A DNA stretch of 64,000 nucleotides, from the NCBI RefSeq assembly GCF_002250055.1, contig NZ_CP018866.1:3588501-3652500 (forward strand), in the 5' to 3' direction. The translations under genes and the position numbers were made by a program. This document shows, piece after piece, positions 20,472 through 29,823 of the stretch. The notes under the pieces were generated by a model. That model had not been told where the DNA came from, ran no database searches, and saw only the letters and a program-made list of their open reading frames with translations. This DNA comes from Sutcliffiella cohnii (GTDB taxonomy: Bacteria; Bacillota; Bacilli; Bacillales; Bacillaceae_I). The first letter of the stretch is position 1, and each line of letters opens with the position of its first letter.

Positions 20472-21668
20472 ATGGCAAGTTTCCAACAGCGTGGCAAAAA
20501 TTCATTCTTATTAACTGTTGAAGCAGGATATAATTCAAAGGGAAAACGTTTAAGGCGCACTAGAACAATTAAAATAGAAGATGAATCACTTCTAAAAACG
20601 AAAAAGAAACTAAAAGATTACCTAAATGATGAATTGTTAAAGTTCAAAATGGAAGTAGAAGCTGGTGCCTATATTGCTCCAGAAAAAATGACTTTGGAGA
20701 AATTTATAACTGAGTGGGAAAAGAAGTATGCAGATAAAGAGCTTTCCGAAACTACTCTCTCAAGCTATTTATCTCAAATTAAAAACCATATCATACCAAA
20801 TATCGGTCACTTACGAATCGATAAGATTACTCCAATTCATATAATTCATTTATTAGATAATATGGAGAGGGTAGATGGAAAAAATGAACCCATTTCTGTT
20901 AGATCTAAACAGGGGACTTATTTGGCAATCAGAAACATTCTTCAACGCGCTGTAGAGTGGAAAATCATCAAGAATAATCCCGTTGCAGATGTAAAAAAGC
21001 CAAAAGAAAATAATATGGTAGATAAAGAAATTAATGTCTATGATGAAGATGAAGTTGAAGCTTTATTCAAAGCAGCACAAAATCAACCATTTCATTGGAG
21101 GATCTTCCTAACATTAGCACTTGCAGCTGGATTAAGAAGAAGTGAGTTATTAGGGCTTGAATGGTCAAAAATTGATTTTAACAATAATTCTATTAATATT
21201 ACACAGGTTGTAGTTAAGGGTAGGATCGGTGCAACTATCAAAAGTCCAAAGTCTCGAAAATCCAAACGTGTAGTTTCTTTACCTCCTTCCGTAATGGAAG
21301 AACTAAAAGCATATCACCTTCATTGGAAGAAAGAAAAACTACAACTAGGAGAAATTTGGACTGAGAAAGAACATGAGTGGCTATTTTGTAACCAAAATGG
21401 TACTCATTTTTATCCAACTACTCCTACTACCTGGTGGAGACGCTTTATAAGTAATGCAGGTGTACGTTTTATTCGTCTGCATGATCTTAGACACACGTCT
21501 GCAACGTTATTAATTAATCAAGGGGTTCATGCTAAAATAATTTCTGAAAGACTTGGTCATGCCGATATTCGTATTACTATGGATACCTATGGTCATGCTC
21601 TACAGAAAGCAGATCAAGAGGCTGCAAATAAATTAGATAGTATTTTTATGAAACGAGAAGCAAAATAA
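20472..21668 (+). CDS. int: Tyrosine-type phage integrase
   Basis: The protein (398 residues from ATG 20472, AAAGGA upstream; an in-frame ATG at 20463 is too close to that site) has an N-terminal DNA-binding domain (MASFQQRGKNSFLLTVEAGY). A SAM-like core-binding domain with LEKFITEWEKKYADKELSET follows (about 77-170). The catalytic domain carries Arg in AAGLRRSELLGLEW, LRHTSATLLINQGVHAK, LGHADIRITMDTYGH and the closing Tyr in DTYGH. It is the right-most prophage gene, next to the attachment site at 21811-21852. Confidence 0.96.
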   Translation: MASFQQRGKNSFLLTVEAGYNSKGKRLRRTRTIKIEDESLLKTKKKLKDYLNDELLKFKMEVEAGAYIAPEKMTLEKFITEWEKKYADKELSETTLSSYLSQIKNHIIPNIGHLRIDKITPIHIIHLLDNMERVDGKNEPISVRSKQGTYLAIRNILQRAVEWKIIKNNPVADVKKPKENNMVDKEINVYDEDEVEALFKAAQNQPFHWRIFLTLALAAGLRRSELLGLEWSKIDFNNNSINITQVVVKGRIGATIKSPKSRKSKRVVSLPPSVMEELKAYHLHWKKEKLQLGEIWTEKEHEWLFCNQNGTHFYPTTPTTWWRRFISNAGVRFIRLHDLRHTSATLLINQGVHAKIISERLGHADIRITMDTYGHALQKADQEAANKLDSIFMKREAK

Positions 21669-21671
21669 AAG

Positions 21672-21707
21672 GTTGTTGACGGATTGTTGACTAAATCCGT
21701 CAACAAC
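21672..21707. other. Perfect 14-bp inverted repeat between int and attachment site
   Basis: GTTGTTGACGGATT and AATCCGTCAACAAC are separated by eight bases, which themselves contain GTTGAC. No T run follows, so it is either a weak terminator of int or a binding site for Int or Xis arms near attP. Confidence 0.6.
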
Positions 21708-21810
21708 TATCCAAAATCATCATAATTAAACTAGAAGCAAACGGACTGAAACCTTGTAGCAACAGGGATTCTCCTAGTTATTACTTACTTTTCATATTTA
21801 ATACTTTAGA

Positions 21811-21852
21811 CTGGCAGCCAAAAGGTCAGCGGTTCGATCCCGCTATGCTCCA
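21811..21852 (+). other. Prophage attachment site: 3' part of tRNA-Ala(GGC)
   Basis: The 42 bases read as a tRNA from the anticodon loop to the discriminator: loop CTGGCAG (anticodon GGC), stem CCAAA, variable loop AGGTC, T-arm AGCGG-TTCGATC-CCGCT and acceptor ATGCTCC-A, with no encoded CCA. The upstream half does not form D or acceptor stems, so this is a displaced 3' fragment. An intact tRNA-Ala should sit at the other prophage end beyond the left edge. The anticodon call rests on the loop sequence alone. Confidence 0.8.
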
Positions 21853-21875
21853 TCTATATATTTCTATAAAAAAAG

Positions 21876-21908
21876 AACACCACCTCTCATAATGTTAGAG
21901 GTGGTGTT
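21876..21908. terminator. Bidirectional terminator between prophage end and depolymerase gene
   Basis: AACACCACCTCT and AGAGGTGGTGTT form a perfect 12-base stem with a nine-base loop. It is followed by T residues on plus, and A residues precede it on plus, giving a T run on minus. It serves the minus-strand depolymerase gene. Confidence 0.85.
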
Positions 21909-21924
21909 TTACTATATGATTTTC

Positions 21925-23700
21925 CTAATCTATATCATTTACAATAAGCTTCGGTGTAAACTGTACATGCTCCCCTCCATAAAACTCGATAACATTAGAA
22001 GGAAATCCTGGAACTGTAACAGCCTTTAACCGAAATTGTGTTTTACCATTTTTATTAATAGAAGTTAAAGAACTTGTTGGCAGCATTATTTCAACATATT
22101 CAGTTTGAGTTGGTTGAAAACTAGTTACATTTGCTATTGTTGCTACAGCACTATAGTCTCCTTGTTCTATTGAAGACGTACTGCCAAAATAACCATTTTT
22201 CATATCTATATTTATAGAGGAAACTGATCCTTGCTGACTTTTAATATATATTCTTAATTTTACTGAGGAAATTGTTTCGGAAGATAGCATACTTGTGTCA
22301 AATGAGAGAATGCCTCTATATGTGTCCGTATTATACATTCCCTTATCTCCGACTTTAATATCCCCACTTCCTCTTCCATCAGCAGAAAACTGGCCTACAA
22401 AGCCATCTTCACTCCAAATAGACGGTATATGAATAGCCTCATTAGGCGGAGGGTCTACCCTATCCTCATCTATCACATATATTTCTTCTTTTATTTCTTC
22501 CGTATTTCCATCACTATCGACAGAAAAGTATTTTATCGTAGTATTTTGTGTAACCGTTATTGGAGAAGTGTATACATCAGAATTAGTTGTTGGTGTCGTT
22601 CCATCCGTACTATAAAAAGTTGTGGCAGGTTTATTTGTATGAAGTTCTACTGTAATCGGAGCTGAGTATATTCCTCCAGGTGGGGTTGCATTAGTAATTA
22701 GAGCATCTTCGTCTTCATCATTGCTAAATGTTTCAAAGAAATCCCACATCATTCTACTTGCATTTGGTCCTTGAGGGTCTGTATAACTTCCTTGGGAGCT
22801 GCCTCCTGACCAGGCATGGCCCATGTTTTGAACGACAACCTTTTTCATGAATACTTTTCCGTCTCGAGTCTCATAGTCACTAACTGTATAATTTCTTCCT
22901 CCAGGTACCGATAAATTCGTAATAGCTTCAGGTTGATCATCAATCCAACCGTCTTCTAGTCCGTTTTGTGCCAGATCATTCGTTACAGCCCATTGACTAA
23001 TAACCTGGTCTGCGTTTATAGGGGCAACAGTGTAATCAGAAGTACCATGAATAACGATAACCGGGATGGGGTTTGCATATTGTCCCATCGCATCGTACGC
23101 AATTCTTCCTTGATTTTGAGGGTTTGGTCCACCATTTGACATCGCAGTAAATGCATTAATCATTGAAGTAGCAGCTTTGTACTCAAGACCAGCTCCAACT
23201 CCTATACCAGAAAATATATCCGGATACGTAACCCCCATAATAACGCTCATAGCACCTCCAGCTGATAATCCAGAAACATACACTTTTTCACCATTAATAG
23301 AGTAGTTATTTTTTACTTGATTGACCATACCTGCAATAACACTTGGTTCACCACTACCACGCGATTGGTGAGCTATTTCGAACCAATTCCAACACTTATT
23401 GGAGTTTGCAGATGATGTTTGTTCTGGGTATAGTACTAGAAATTCTTCCTCATCCGCGAGAAGGTTCATTTGTGTCCCAGTAGCAAATTGATTGGCATCT
23501 TGTGTACACCCATGAAGCATGACATATAAAGGATAAGACTTACTTGAATCATATTGATCAGGTACATATAATTTATACGGTTTCCCTCCAAAAGAGCCAG
23601 ATAGAAACTGGCCTGTAGCACTAGCGGGAATCGGATACACCATGAATGCACACAACAACATCATCGAAACAAGTACAAACAACCCTTTTTTTACTGTCAT
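21925..23700 (-). CDS. Secreted polyhydroxybutyrate depolymerase-like esterase
   Basis: A signal peptide (about residues 1-28, cleavage near PASATG) precedes an alpha/beta-hydrolase domain with the oxyanion segment MLHGCTQD and lipase box GLSAGGAM (Ser146). A chitobiase-type C-terminal-like repeat (GGIYSAPITVELHTNKPATT, then FYSTDGTTPTT) follows, and a final beta domain of the DNRLRE/CBM96 type (about 455-590). The 591-residue architecture fits an extracellular PHB depolymerase with substrate-binding modules. An in-frame TTG at 23709 is an alternative start. It would degrade external polyester granules. The PHA synthesis genes of the same genome lie at 48-50 kb. Confidence 0.85.
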   Translation of the reverse strand: MTVKKGLFVLVSMMLLCAFMVYPIPASATGQFLSGSFGGKPYKLYVPDQYDSSKSYPLYVMLHGCTQDANQFATGTQMNLLADEEEFLVLYPEQTSSANSNKCWNWFEIAHQSRGSGEPSVIAGMVNQVKNNYSINGEKVYVSGLSAGGAMSVIMGVTYPDIFSGIGVGAGLEYKAATSMINAFTAMSNGGPNPQNQGRIAYDAMGQYANPIPVIVIHGTSDYTVAPINADQVISQWAVTNDLAQNGLEDGWIDDQPEAITNLSVPGGRNYTVSDYETRDGKVFMKKVVVQNMGHAWSGGSSQGSYTDPQGPNASRMMWDFFETFSNDEDEDALITNATPPGGIYSAPITVELHTNKPATTFYSTDGTTPTTNSDVYTSPITVTQNTTIKYFSVDSDGNTEEIKEEIYVIDEDRVDPPPNEAIHIPSIWSEDGFVGQFSADGRGSGDIKVGDKGMYNTDTYRGILSFDTSMLSSETISSVKLRIYIKSQQGSVSSINIDMKNGYFGSTSSIEQGDYSAVATIANVTSFQPTQTEYVEIMLPTSSLTSINKNGKTQFRLKAVTVPGFPSNVIEFYGGEHVQFTPKLIVNDID

Positions 23701-23784
23701 AAAATACAACCAACCCCTTTCATATCATGAAAATTTATTATAATGAAAAGGGGTTACAAATGGGTTACAGTACGAGCTTTTGAT

Positions 23785-25089
23785 CTAACATTTTAATTCC
23801 GCTCCCGGCCTCGCGTAGTAAATCCACAATATGATGGCACATAAAAGATAGTAAGAAATGAAAACGTAAAGAGCAAATTGAGAACCACCAAACCATTCAA
23901 ATGACCAGCCAAATAATTTTGGTATAAAAAATCCACCAAACGCGCCAATTGCGGCACTAAAACCAATTGCTGCGGGTGTTTCTTTCGGTCCAAATATAAT
24001 AGGTATCATACGAAAAATAGATCCATTTGCAATTCCACCAGCTAAAAAGAGAATCATGAACATAAGGTAAAATCCTAAAAAACTACTTGTATTTTCCCCT
24101 ACAAAGTAAACAACACCACCCGTTCCAAACACCATGATAATAACTGCAATGAAAGTAACAATTGCCCCTCCAAATTTGTCAGCAAAATACCCTCCTACCG
24201 TGCGAAAGCTTGCGCCTAATAAAGGTCCTAAAAAAGCAAATTGAAGCGCATTTACTTCAGGAAATTGTTTTGTTATTAATAGAGGAAAAGCTGCTGAGTA
24301 ACCAATAAACGAACCAAATGACATAATATATAGAATTGTAATTAAATACATATGTTTTCCTTTAAAGACTTGAGCTTGTTCTAATAGTGAGACTTTAGGC
24401 GCTGGTAGGTTGTTCATACCAAAAAAAGCAAAGATAGAAATAACTACTAAAGGTATAACCCAAATAAATGCACCATTTTGTAACCAAATTGATTCGGTAC
24501 CATTTTCAGACATCATCTTTTGAGGCCCACCTAACAACATTCCAAATAACGGAATCCCTACTACAGCGGGAGCTACAAATTGCACAACACTTACTCCAAG
24601 ATTTCCTATCCCACCGTTAATTCCTAAAGCTGTTCCTTGCTTGTCTTTCGGGAAAAATGGACCAATATTCGCCATAGAAGATGCAAAATTAGCCCCTCCT
24701 ACCCCACAAAGAGCAGAAAGAATCGCCATCGTAAAGAACGGAGTATTTGGGTTCTGTATCGCTAGTCCTATTCCTATTGCTGGAATTATTAAAACAATCG
24801 TGCTAATAACCGTCCAATTACGTCCACCTAAATACGTAATCGCTATAGAATAAAAAAGGCGAAGTACAGCTCCAACTAACGCTGGTATTGCAGTTAGTGT
24901 AAACATTTGATCTGTAGTATAAGTAAAACCTACACTCGCTAAATTTATAGTCATTACAGACCACATTTGCCAAATACAAAATGCTAAATGAAGTGCTAAA
25001 GTTGAAATGATAAGATTTCGATAGGCTATTTTCTTCCCTATCCTCTCCCAAAATATTGGATCACTTGGATTCCATTCTGTTAGTCTCAT
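23785..25089 (-). CDS. narK: NarK-family nitrate/nitrite transporter
   Basis: The 434-residue protein is a major facilitator with 12 membrane segments and the nitrate-porter signatures: GVGGANFASSMANIGPFFPK (with the second GINGGIGNLGVSVVQ) and later GPKETPAAIGFSAAIGAFGG. Such proteins exchange nitrate and nitrite or import nitrate. The gene diverges from the nitrate reductase-like operon (25274-30141), with mirror-image ribosome binding regions (AAGGGGCAT) in the 184-bp gap. The N-terminal hydrophilic part WNPSDPIFWERIGKKIAYRN is typical of the family. Confidence 0.92.
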   Translation of the reverse strand: MRLTEWNPSDPIFWERIGKKIAYRNLIISTLALHLAFCIWQMWSVMTINLASVGFTYTTDQMFTLTAIPALVGAVLRLFYSIAITYLGGRNWTVISTIVLIIPAIGIGLAIQNPNTPFFTMAILSALCGVGGANFASSMANIGPFFPKDKQGTALGINGGIGNLGVSVVQFVAPAVVGIPLFGMLLGGPQKMMSENGTESIWLQNGAFIWVIPLVVISIFAFFGMNNLPAPKVSLLEQAQVFKGKHMYLITILYIMSFGSFIGYSAAFPLLITKQFPEVNALQFAFLGPLLGASFRTVGGYFADKFGGAIVTFIAVIIMVFGTGGVVYFVGENTSSFLGFYLMFMILFLAGGIANGSIFRMIPIIFGPKETPAAIGFSAAIGAFGGFFIPKLFGWSFEWFGGSQFALYVFISYYLLCAIILWIYYARPGAELKC

Positions 25090-25273
25090 GTTAAATGCCC
25101 CTTATCCATTATTAGCGGTTTACTGCTTATTTCAAGAAAAATTAATAAGTTTAGTTTTTATTAAAAGTCGTTAACTATTCATTAGAATCAATTAAACCTA
25201 TTAAAATATCGTATTTTAAAAGAAGAAATTGGAATAATAACAGCAAACATAGATAAGAAGAAGGGGCATCGTT

Positions 25274-26362
25274 ATGAATTACTATCCGTATGAAGAATCC
25301 TTTTTGTTTACAAAAAAGGCTGCGCGAAATTCATTTATCGTTTTAGTACTTGTATTCTTTTCTGTTTATTTCGGTTCTGAAAGATTAGGATATGTTGACT
25401 TAGCACTATATGGATACTTGTGGGCAACAATTGTTTGTTTTGTTTTATTAACAATTCGGATTACATCTTGGACTTTACGACCACCAACTCGAAGACTTTG
25501 GAAGCAAGGAATAAAAATGATGTTAAGTCCAAAAGGCTTAAAGTTTGTTTTGCAGACTTTGTATTCGAACATAGGGGAGCAAAAATTTATTCGAAGCCGC
25601 TCTTATTATCGTTGGATACAACATATGTTCATTTCCTGGGGGGTACTTATATCGTTTGGTATTACTTTTGCCCTCGTTTTAAACTGGCTTCATTTTGAAT
25701 TAGAAGGAACGAAAACATATGTAGCCGTATTTTTCGGTATACCACTTTTTCGCATGCCAGCAGATTCTATTATCGCTATCATTATTTATCACGGACTAAA
25801 CTGGGCTGGCATTGCAGTCATTATTGGTTGTGGGATGGCTATGTATCGACGTGTAACGGACCAAAAGAAATTGGTGGAGCAATCAAAAGAGTACGACTTC
25901 TTTCCATTAATTTTACTCATTGCTATTTCAATAACTGGTTCTCTACTAACTGTTTCAGCCATTTGGATGGAAGGTTTCTTTTACATGGGGATGGCAATTA
26001 TTCATCAAGTTACTGTCATTGTTTTTTTACTTTACTTTCCTTTCAGTAAATTTTGGCATCTACCGCTTAGATTTTTAGCAGTCGTAGTACCAATGTATCA
26101 TGCAATGGAGGAACAAAAGCCTTGTGTCAAATGTGGGCGAGAATATGCGACAAAAACCCAAATTAGTGACGTACAATTAACTCTGCAAAAGCGACATTTA
26201 CCACTACCTATTGATAATACTGAACATCATTTTTCTGATATGTGCGCTGAATGTAGAAGGGTTAGTCACCGACTCGGTGGATATAATGCAAAAATCAAGC
26301 TAGAACATAGTAATTTAGTTTTAGAGAGTAACGGAAGAAACGGCTTACAGAAAGGAGATTAA
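25274..26362 (+). CDS. NarI/DsrM-like cytochrome-b-type membrane subunit with Cys pairs
   Basis: The 362-residue protein has about six membrane segments. His residues in WIQHMFISWGVLISFG, YHGLNWAGIAVIIG, IHQVTVIVFLLYFP and KFWHLP are suited to bind two b hemes as in NarI, DsrM and HdrE. The C-terminal soluble part has CVKCGRE and CAECRR, possibly an Fe-S or zinc site. It leads the operon that encodes the molybdoenzyme. Quinol oxidation and electron delivery to the oxidoreductase are inferred from its family and context. Confidence 0.72.
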   Translation: MNYYPYEESFLFTKKAARNSFIVLVLVFFSVYFGSERLGYVDLALYGYLWATIVCFVLLTIRITSWTLRPPTRRLWKQGIKMMLSPKGLKFVLQTLYSNIGEQKFIRSRSYYRWIQHMFISWGVLISFGITFALVLNWLHFELEGTKTYVAVFFGIPLFRMPADSIIAIIIYHGLNWAGIAVIIGCGMAMYRRVTDQKKLVEQSKEYDFFPLILLIAISITGSLLTVSAIWMEGFFYMGMAIIHQVTVIVFLLYFPFSKFWHLPLRFLAVVVPMYHAMEEQKPCVKCGREYATKTQISDVQLTLQKRHLPLPIDNTEHHFSDMCAECRRVSHRLGGYNAKIKLEHSNLVLESNGRNGLQKGD

Positions 26363-26363
26363 T

Positions 26364-28523
26364 ATGTCTCATATACAAAACGAAAACTACTCACAACGAA
26401 ATTATGAGCCTATCACTCGTGATGGTGAGGAACTAATTTCGACCCATTGCTGTTTTTGTGGTATGCAATGTGGGATGAATATCCGTGTTAAAACTGTGGA
26501 TCAATCGGTCGTAGGTGTTGAGCCGCGCTATGATTTCCCTATGAACGGTGGACGTCTTTGTCCGAAAGGTGTTGCTGCATACAGACAGGCTGAACATCGT
26601 GAAAGAATTTTACATCCGCTTATTCGTAAAAATGGGCAACTCGTGAAAGCGACTTGGGATGAAGCATTAGATTTAGTCACTTCGAAAATTCAAGACATTC
26701 AAGGGAAATACGGAAAAGATGCTTTCGGTCTCTATAGTGGCTCATCTATGACAAACGAAAAGTGTTACATAATGGGGAAATTTGCGCGAATAGGCTTAGG
26801 TACGAAAAATATAGATTATAACGGAAGATACTGTATGTCTTCAGCCTCTTACGGATTTAATCAAAGTGTAGGGATTGATCGTGGCTCTACTAATCCTTGG
26901 TCTGATATAAAAGAGGCGGATGTTCTTGTATTAGCAGGCTCTAACACAGCTGAATGTCATCCATTATCTATGCCTTATATTTGGGGTGCTCGTGATAAGG
27001 GTGCAAAGATCATTGTTATTGATCCAAGAGAAACAAAGACTGCGTTAGTAGCAGATGTACATTTAGATATTCGGCCTGGAACTGATGTGGCTATCGGAAA
27101 TGGCCTATTGCACGTCATGATTGCCGATGGTCTAGTAGATGAACAATTTATCGAACAGCATACGACTGGGTATGAAAGATTAAAAGAAGTTGTTGCATCC
27201 TATACTCCACAAAGAGTAGCAGAAATTACTGGAGTTGCTCCAGAAAAAATTATTACAGCAGCACGACTATATGGACAAGCAAAAGAAGGTATGGTCATGT
27301 TCGCTCGTGGTGTTGAACAACATGCAACTGGTACTGATGCTGTTTCCACATATGTAAACTTGTCCCTAGTGTCTGGAAAAATTGGAAAAAAAGGTTCTGG
27401 ATTTGCGACCTTTACAGGTCAAGGAAATGGACAAGGTGGTCGAGAACACGGTCAGAAAACGGATCAACTCCCAGGATTCCGTAAAATTACCGATCCAAAA
27501 GCCCGTGAATACATTGCAAGTGTATGGGGTGTAGAGGAATCAGAAATCCCTGGTCCTGGTCTTAGTGCATTTGAAATTCTTCAACAGTTAGGAAAAGAAA
27601 TAAAAGGACTTTTATTAGTTTGTAGCAATCCCATCGTTTCTTCGCCTTCTATTGGTGATGTTGGTGAATATTTAAAGGGCCTAGATTTTTTCGTAGCAAT
27701 TGATATGTTTATGTCCGAATCCGCTGAACTTGCAGATGTTGTACTTCCCTCAACTGTTTGGATTGAAGATAACGGAACAACAACAAATGTAGAAGGTAGA
27801 GTCGTACGTTTAAAAGGGATAAATCGAAGACCCGGTGAAGTGAAAGCAGACTGGGAAATCATTTCCGAAATTGCCGACCGTTTAGGACGAGGAAAATACT
27901 TTAAGTATAATTCTCCAGAGGAAATTTTTAATGAATTGCGTGTTGCTAGTAAAGGGGGTATTGCCGATTATTACGGAATCACATATGAAAAGCTTGAAAA
28001 AATGCAAGGAGTATTTTGGCCTTGTCCAACTGAAGATGATGAAGGAATGCCAAGACTTTTTGAAGATAAAAAGTTTAATTTCCCTGATGGAAAAGCAAAA
28101 ATTTTAGCTTTTGAGCATAAAGGACCTAACGAACAAGTAAGTGAAGAATTCCCACTAATTTTATCTACTGGGCGAGTTGTATATCATTATTTAAGTGGTA
28201 ATCAAACGAGAAGAATTGAAGCACTAACTAATTTTTGTCCTGACCCATATGTAGAAATACATCCAAATACAGCAAGACAATATAATATCGGAAACGGTGA
28301 ACTTGTAAAAATATCAAGTCCACGAGGACATATTAAAGTAGTAGCAAAAATAACAAAGATTATTAGAGAAGATATGATTTTCGTTCCTTATCATTGGGGA
28401 AAGCAACTCGCCATTAATCATTTAACGAACCCTGCTCTAGAACCAAAGTCTAAAATACCAGAGTTTAAGGTTTGTGCAGCAAAACTAGAAAAAATAGAAA
28501 CTTTAGGTGAAAAACATGGGTAA
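26364..28523 (+). CDS. Molybdopterin oxidoreductase, nitrate reductase-like catalytic subunit
   Basis: The 719-residue protein has the N-terminal [4Fe-4S] motif with Cys at about 29, 32, 36 and 66 (HCCFCGMQCGMNIR, then GGRLCPKG). The likely Mo-ligand Cys157 lies in YNGRYCMSSA, and MGD-binding segments include SNTAECHPLSMPYIWGARD and ETKTALVADVHLDIRPGTD. The molybdopterin-dinucleotide C-terminal domain begins near 600 (FPLILSTGRVVYHYLSGNQT). It lacks a Tat signal, so it acts in the cytoplasm. It resembles NasA/NarB-type nitrate reductases; neighbours with NarK and a globin support nitrate as substrate. Substrate is not proven by sequence. Confidence 0.85.
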   Translation: MSHIQNENYSQRNYEPITRDGEELISTHCCFCGMQCGMNIRVKTVDQSVVGVEPRYDFPMNGGRLCPKGVAAYRQAEHRERILHPLIRKNGQLVKATWDEALDLVTSKIQDIQGKYGKDAFGLYSGSSMTNEKCYIMGKFARIGLGTKNIDYNGRYCMSSASYGFNQSVGIDRGSTNPWSDIKEADVLVLAGSNTAECHPLSMPYIWGARDKGAKIIVIDPRETKTALVADVHLDIRPGTDVAIGNGLLHVMIADGLVDEQFIEQHTTGYERLKEVVASYTPQRVAEITGVAPEKIITAARLYGQAKEGMVMFARGVEQHATGTDAVSTYVNLSLVSGKIGKKGSGFATFTGQGNGQGGREHGQKTDQLPGFRKITDPKAREYIASVWGVEESEIPGPGLSAFEILQQLGKEIKGLLLVCSNPIVSSPSIGDVGEYLKGLDFFVAIDMFMSESAELADVVLPSTVWIEDNGTTTNVEGRVVRLKGINRRPGEVKADWEIISEIADRLGRGKYFKYNSPEEIFNELRVASKGGIADYYGITYEKLEKMQGVFWPCPTEDDEGMPRLFEDKKFNFPDGKAKILAFEHKGPNEQVSEEFPLILSTGRVVYHYLSGNQTRRIEALTNFCPDPYVEIHPNTARQYNIGNGELVKISSPRGHIKVVAKITKIIREDMIFVPYHWGKQLAINHLTNPALEPKSKIPEFKVCAAKLEKIETLGEKHG

Positions 28524-29088
28524 TAGAGTTCTTTATATTGATTATGAACGTTGTATCGGATGTCGTGCTTGTATTATTGGTTGTGAGGAATGTAGTGGAC
28601 ATGATCATTTATCTAGAATGTTTGTAGATGAATTAAATCCTGGAGAAACTGTCGCTACATCCCCTACCCCTTGTATGCATTGTGAAACACCAGCTTGTGC
28701 TGAATCATGCCCAGTTCAAGCAATTTCAGTTACAGATGATGGCTTTGTATTATCTGCTTCTTTAGAAAAATGCATCGGGTGTAAAAACTGTACGTACGCT
28801 TGCCCTTTTGGAATTCCAAGAGTAGATGACCAAAAGAAAGTAATGTATAAATGCGATATGTGCTATGACAGAACACAACAAGGAAGGCCACCTATGTGTG
28901 CTAGCGTATGTCCAACGGATACTATTCAGTTTTTAGATGAAGAAGAATTAAAAAATTCCCCTGCAAAACCAGTTCAATACAAATGGGACTTTGGAGGTAC
29001 TGTTATAGAAACGAAAACTGTTATCGGCCTTCCCGATACAAAAAACAATCGTTTTGGATTTTGGGATAACGAAGAGGTGTCATCATGA
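28516..29088 (+). CDS. Four-cluster [4Fe-4S] ferredoxin subunit (NrfC/DmsB-like)
   Basis: The 190-residue protein carries four Cys groups: CIGCRACIIGCEEC, CMHCETPACAESCP, CIGCKNCTYACPFG and CDMCYDRTQQGRPPMCASVC. This is the arrangement of DmsB/NrfC/NarH-type electron-transfer subunits. ATG 28516 is chosen over GTG 28507; AGGTG lies upstream. It overlaps the catalytic gene end and is followed by the Rieske gene, with an ATGA overlap. It would relay electrons between the membrane subunit and the Mo site. Confidence 0.92.
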   Translation: MGNRVLYIDYERCIGCRACIIGCEECSGHDHLSRMFVDELNPGETVATSPTPCMHCETPACAESCPVQAISVTDDGFVLSASLEKCIGCKNCTYACPFGIPRVDDQKKVMYKCDMCYDRTQQGRPPMCASVCPTDTIQFLDEEELKNSPAKPVQYKWDFGGTVIETKTVIGLPDTKNNRFGFWDNEEVSS

Positions 29089-29594
29089 ATAAATTTGAAG
29101 AGTTTCTTCGAAAAATAACGTTTAACATTAAACGAGGTAATGAGTTAGAACTTAATCGTAGGGGCTTTATCGCCTCTACTTTATCCTTAATGGGAGTGTT
29201 CTTCTTAAGCTCTACTCCACTATTAGCAGTAGCGAAGTGGAAAGAAAATCAAGCGGAAGCTAATTTAGAGCACTTTATTGTAAATGAAGGAGACTTAGCG
29301 GTAGGAGATAGTTTTACATTTCATTTTCCTAATGAAAATGATCCAGCTCTTTTAATTCGAATTTCTGAGGATGAATATCGCGCTTATAACATTAAATGTA
29401 CTCACCTAATGTGCCCTGTTTATTTTGAAAAGGAAACAACGGAGCTAATTTGTCCTTGCCATCACGGGTTTTTCAATGTAGAAGATGGTTCTGTAATAGC
29501 CGGTCCTCCCCCAAGAGGGCTGCCTATCGTTGAATTGACTTTTAAAAATAACGGCATATACGCAGTAGGTGTGACCCAGACGGAACACCATTAG
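29085..29594 (+). CDS. Rieske [2Fe-2S] protein with Tat signal anchor
   Basis: The 169-residue protein has a twin-arginine motif NRRGFIAST followed by a hydrophobic segment (about 24-50), then a Rieske fold. CTHLMC (C105, H107, C110) and CPCHHG (C123, C125, H126) supply the cluster ligands and the usual disulfide. The closing PPPRGLPIVEL is typical. A Tat signal implies location on the outer face of the membrane, held by the uncleaved segment. This is unusual next to a cytoplasmic molybdoenzyme. Confidence 0.92.
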   Translation: MNKFEEFLRKITFNIKRGNELELNRRGFIASTLSLMGVFFLSSTPLLAVAKWKENQAEANLEHFIVNEGDLAVGDSFTFHFPNENDPALLIRISEDEYRAYNIKCTHLMCPVYFEKETTELICPCHHGFFNVEDGSVIAGPPPRGLPIVELTFKNNGIYAVGVTQTEHH

Positions 29595-29607
29595 GAGGTG
29601 AAAATCA

Positions 29608-29799
29608 ATGAAAATGGCTTGGTGGGTGTTTATGAGCTTATTAACTGTTCAAATAGTACTTGTGCAGTTTATGGCAGAAGAATTTTTAGCCGGTCATTAT
29701 GATGATTTGCATTATTACTTTTGGTCACTTGGATTTATGTTCCTCGTAACAATCATAACATATATATTTTTTAGAAAAGCAGACAAAGTACTTAATTAA
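29608..29799 (+). CDS. Small two-segment membrane protein
   Basis: The 63-residue protein has two membrane segments (about 3-22, WWVFMSLLTVQIVLVQF, and 38-56, FWSLGFMFLVTIITYIF) separated by AEEFLAGHYDDLHYY. AGGAGG precedes its ATG. It is likely a small subunit or assembly factor of the same membrane complex. The family is not recognised. Confidence 0.65.
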   Translation: MKMAWWVFMSLLTVQIVLVQFMAEEFLAGHYDDLHYYFWSLGFMFLVTIITYIFFRKADKVLN

Positions 29800-29823
29800 C
29801 TGATTAAAAAAGGAGTGTCATAT

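Larger units (their letters stand above)
1..21852. mobile_element. Prophage, right-hand part (late region off the left edge)
   Basis: The segment has the layout of a temperate siphovirus-like prophage of Gram-positive hosts: integrase, HipA/DUF3037 cargo, ImmA, CI and Cro, then a long minus-strand early operon for recombination and replication, then late control genes. Terminase, capsid and tail genes are absent and presumably lie to the left of position 1. The right end is set at a tRNA-Ala 3' fragment (21811-21852), beyond which clearly chromosomal genes begin. The left attachment site is outside the window, so the prophage's total length and intactness cannot be judged. All early genes seen are open and overlap tightly, so nothing suggests decay. 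Confidence 0.93.

Noticed and set aside
21760..21852. Intact tRNA gene at the prophage end
   Set aside because: Bases before the anticodon loop do not pair as acceptor, D or anticodon stems, so only the 3' part is present.
25090..25273. Fnr or NreC boxes in the divergent nitrate promoter region
   Set aside because: No TTGTGA-N4-TCACAA or recognised NreC palindrome was seen by eye, so none is claimed.
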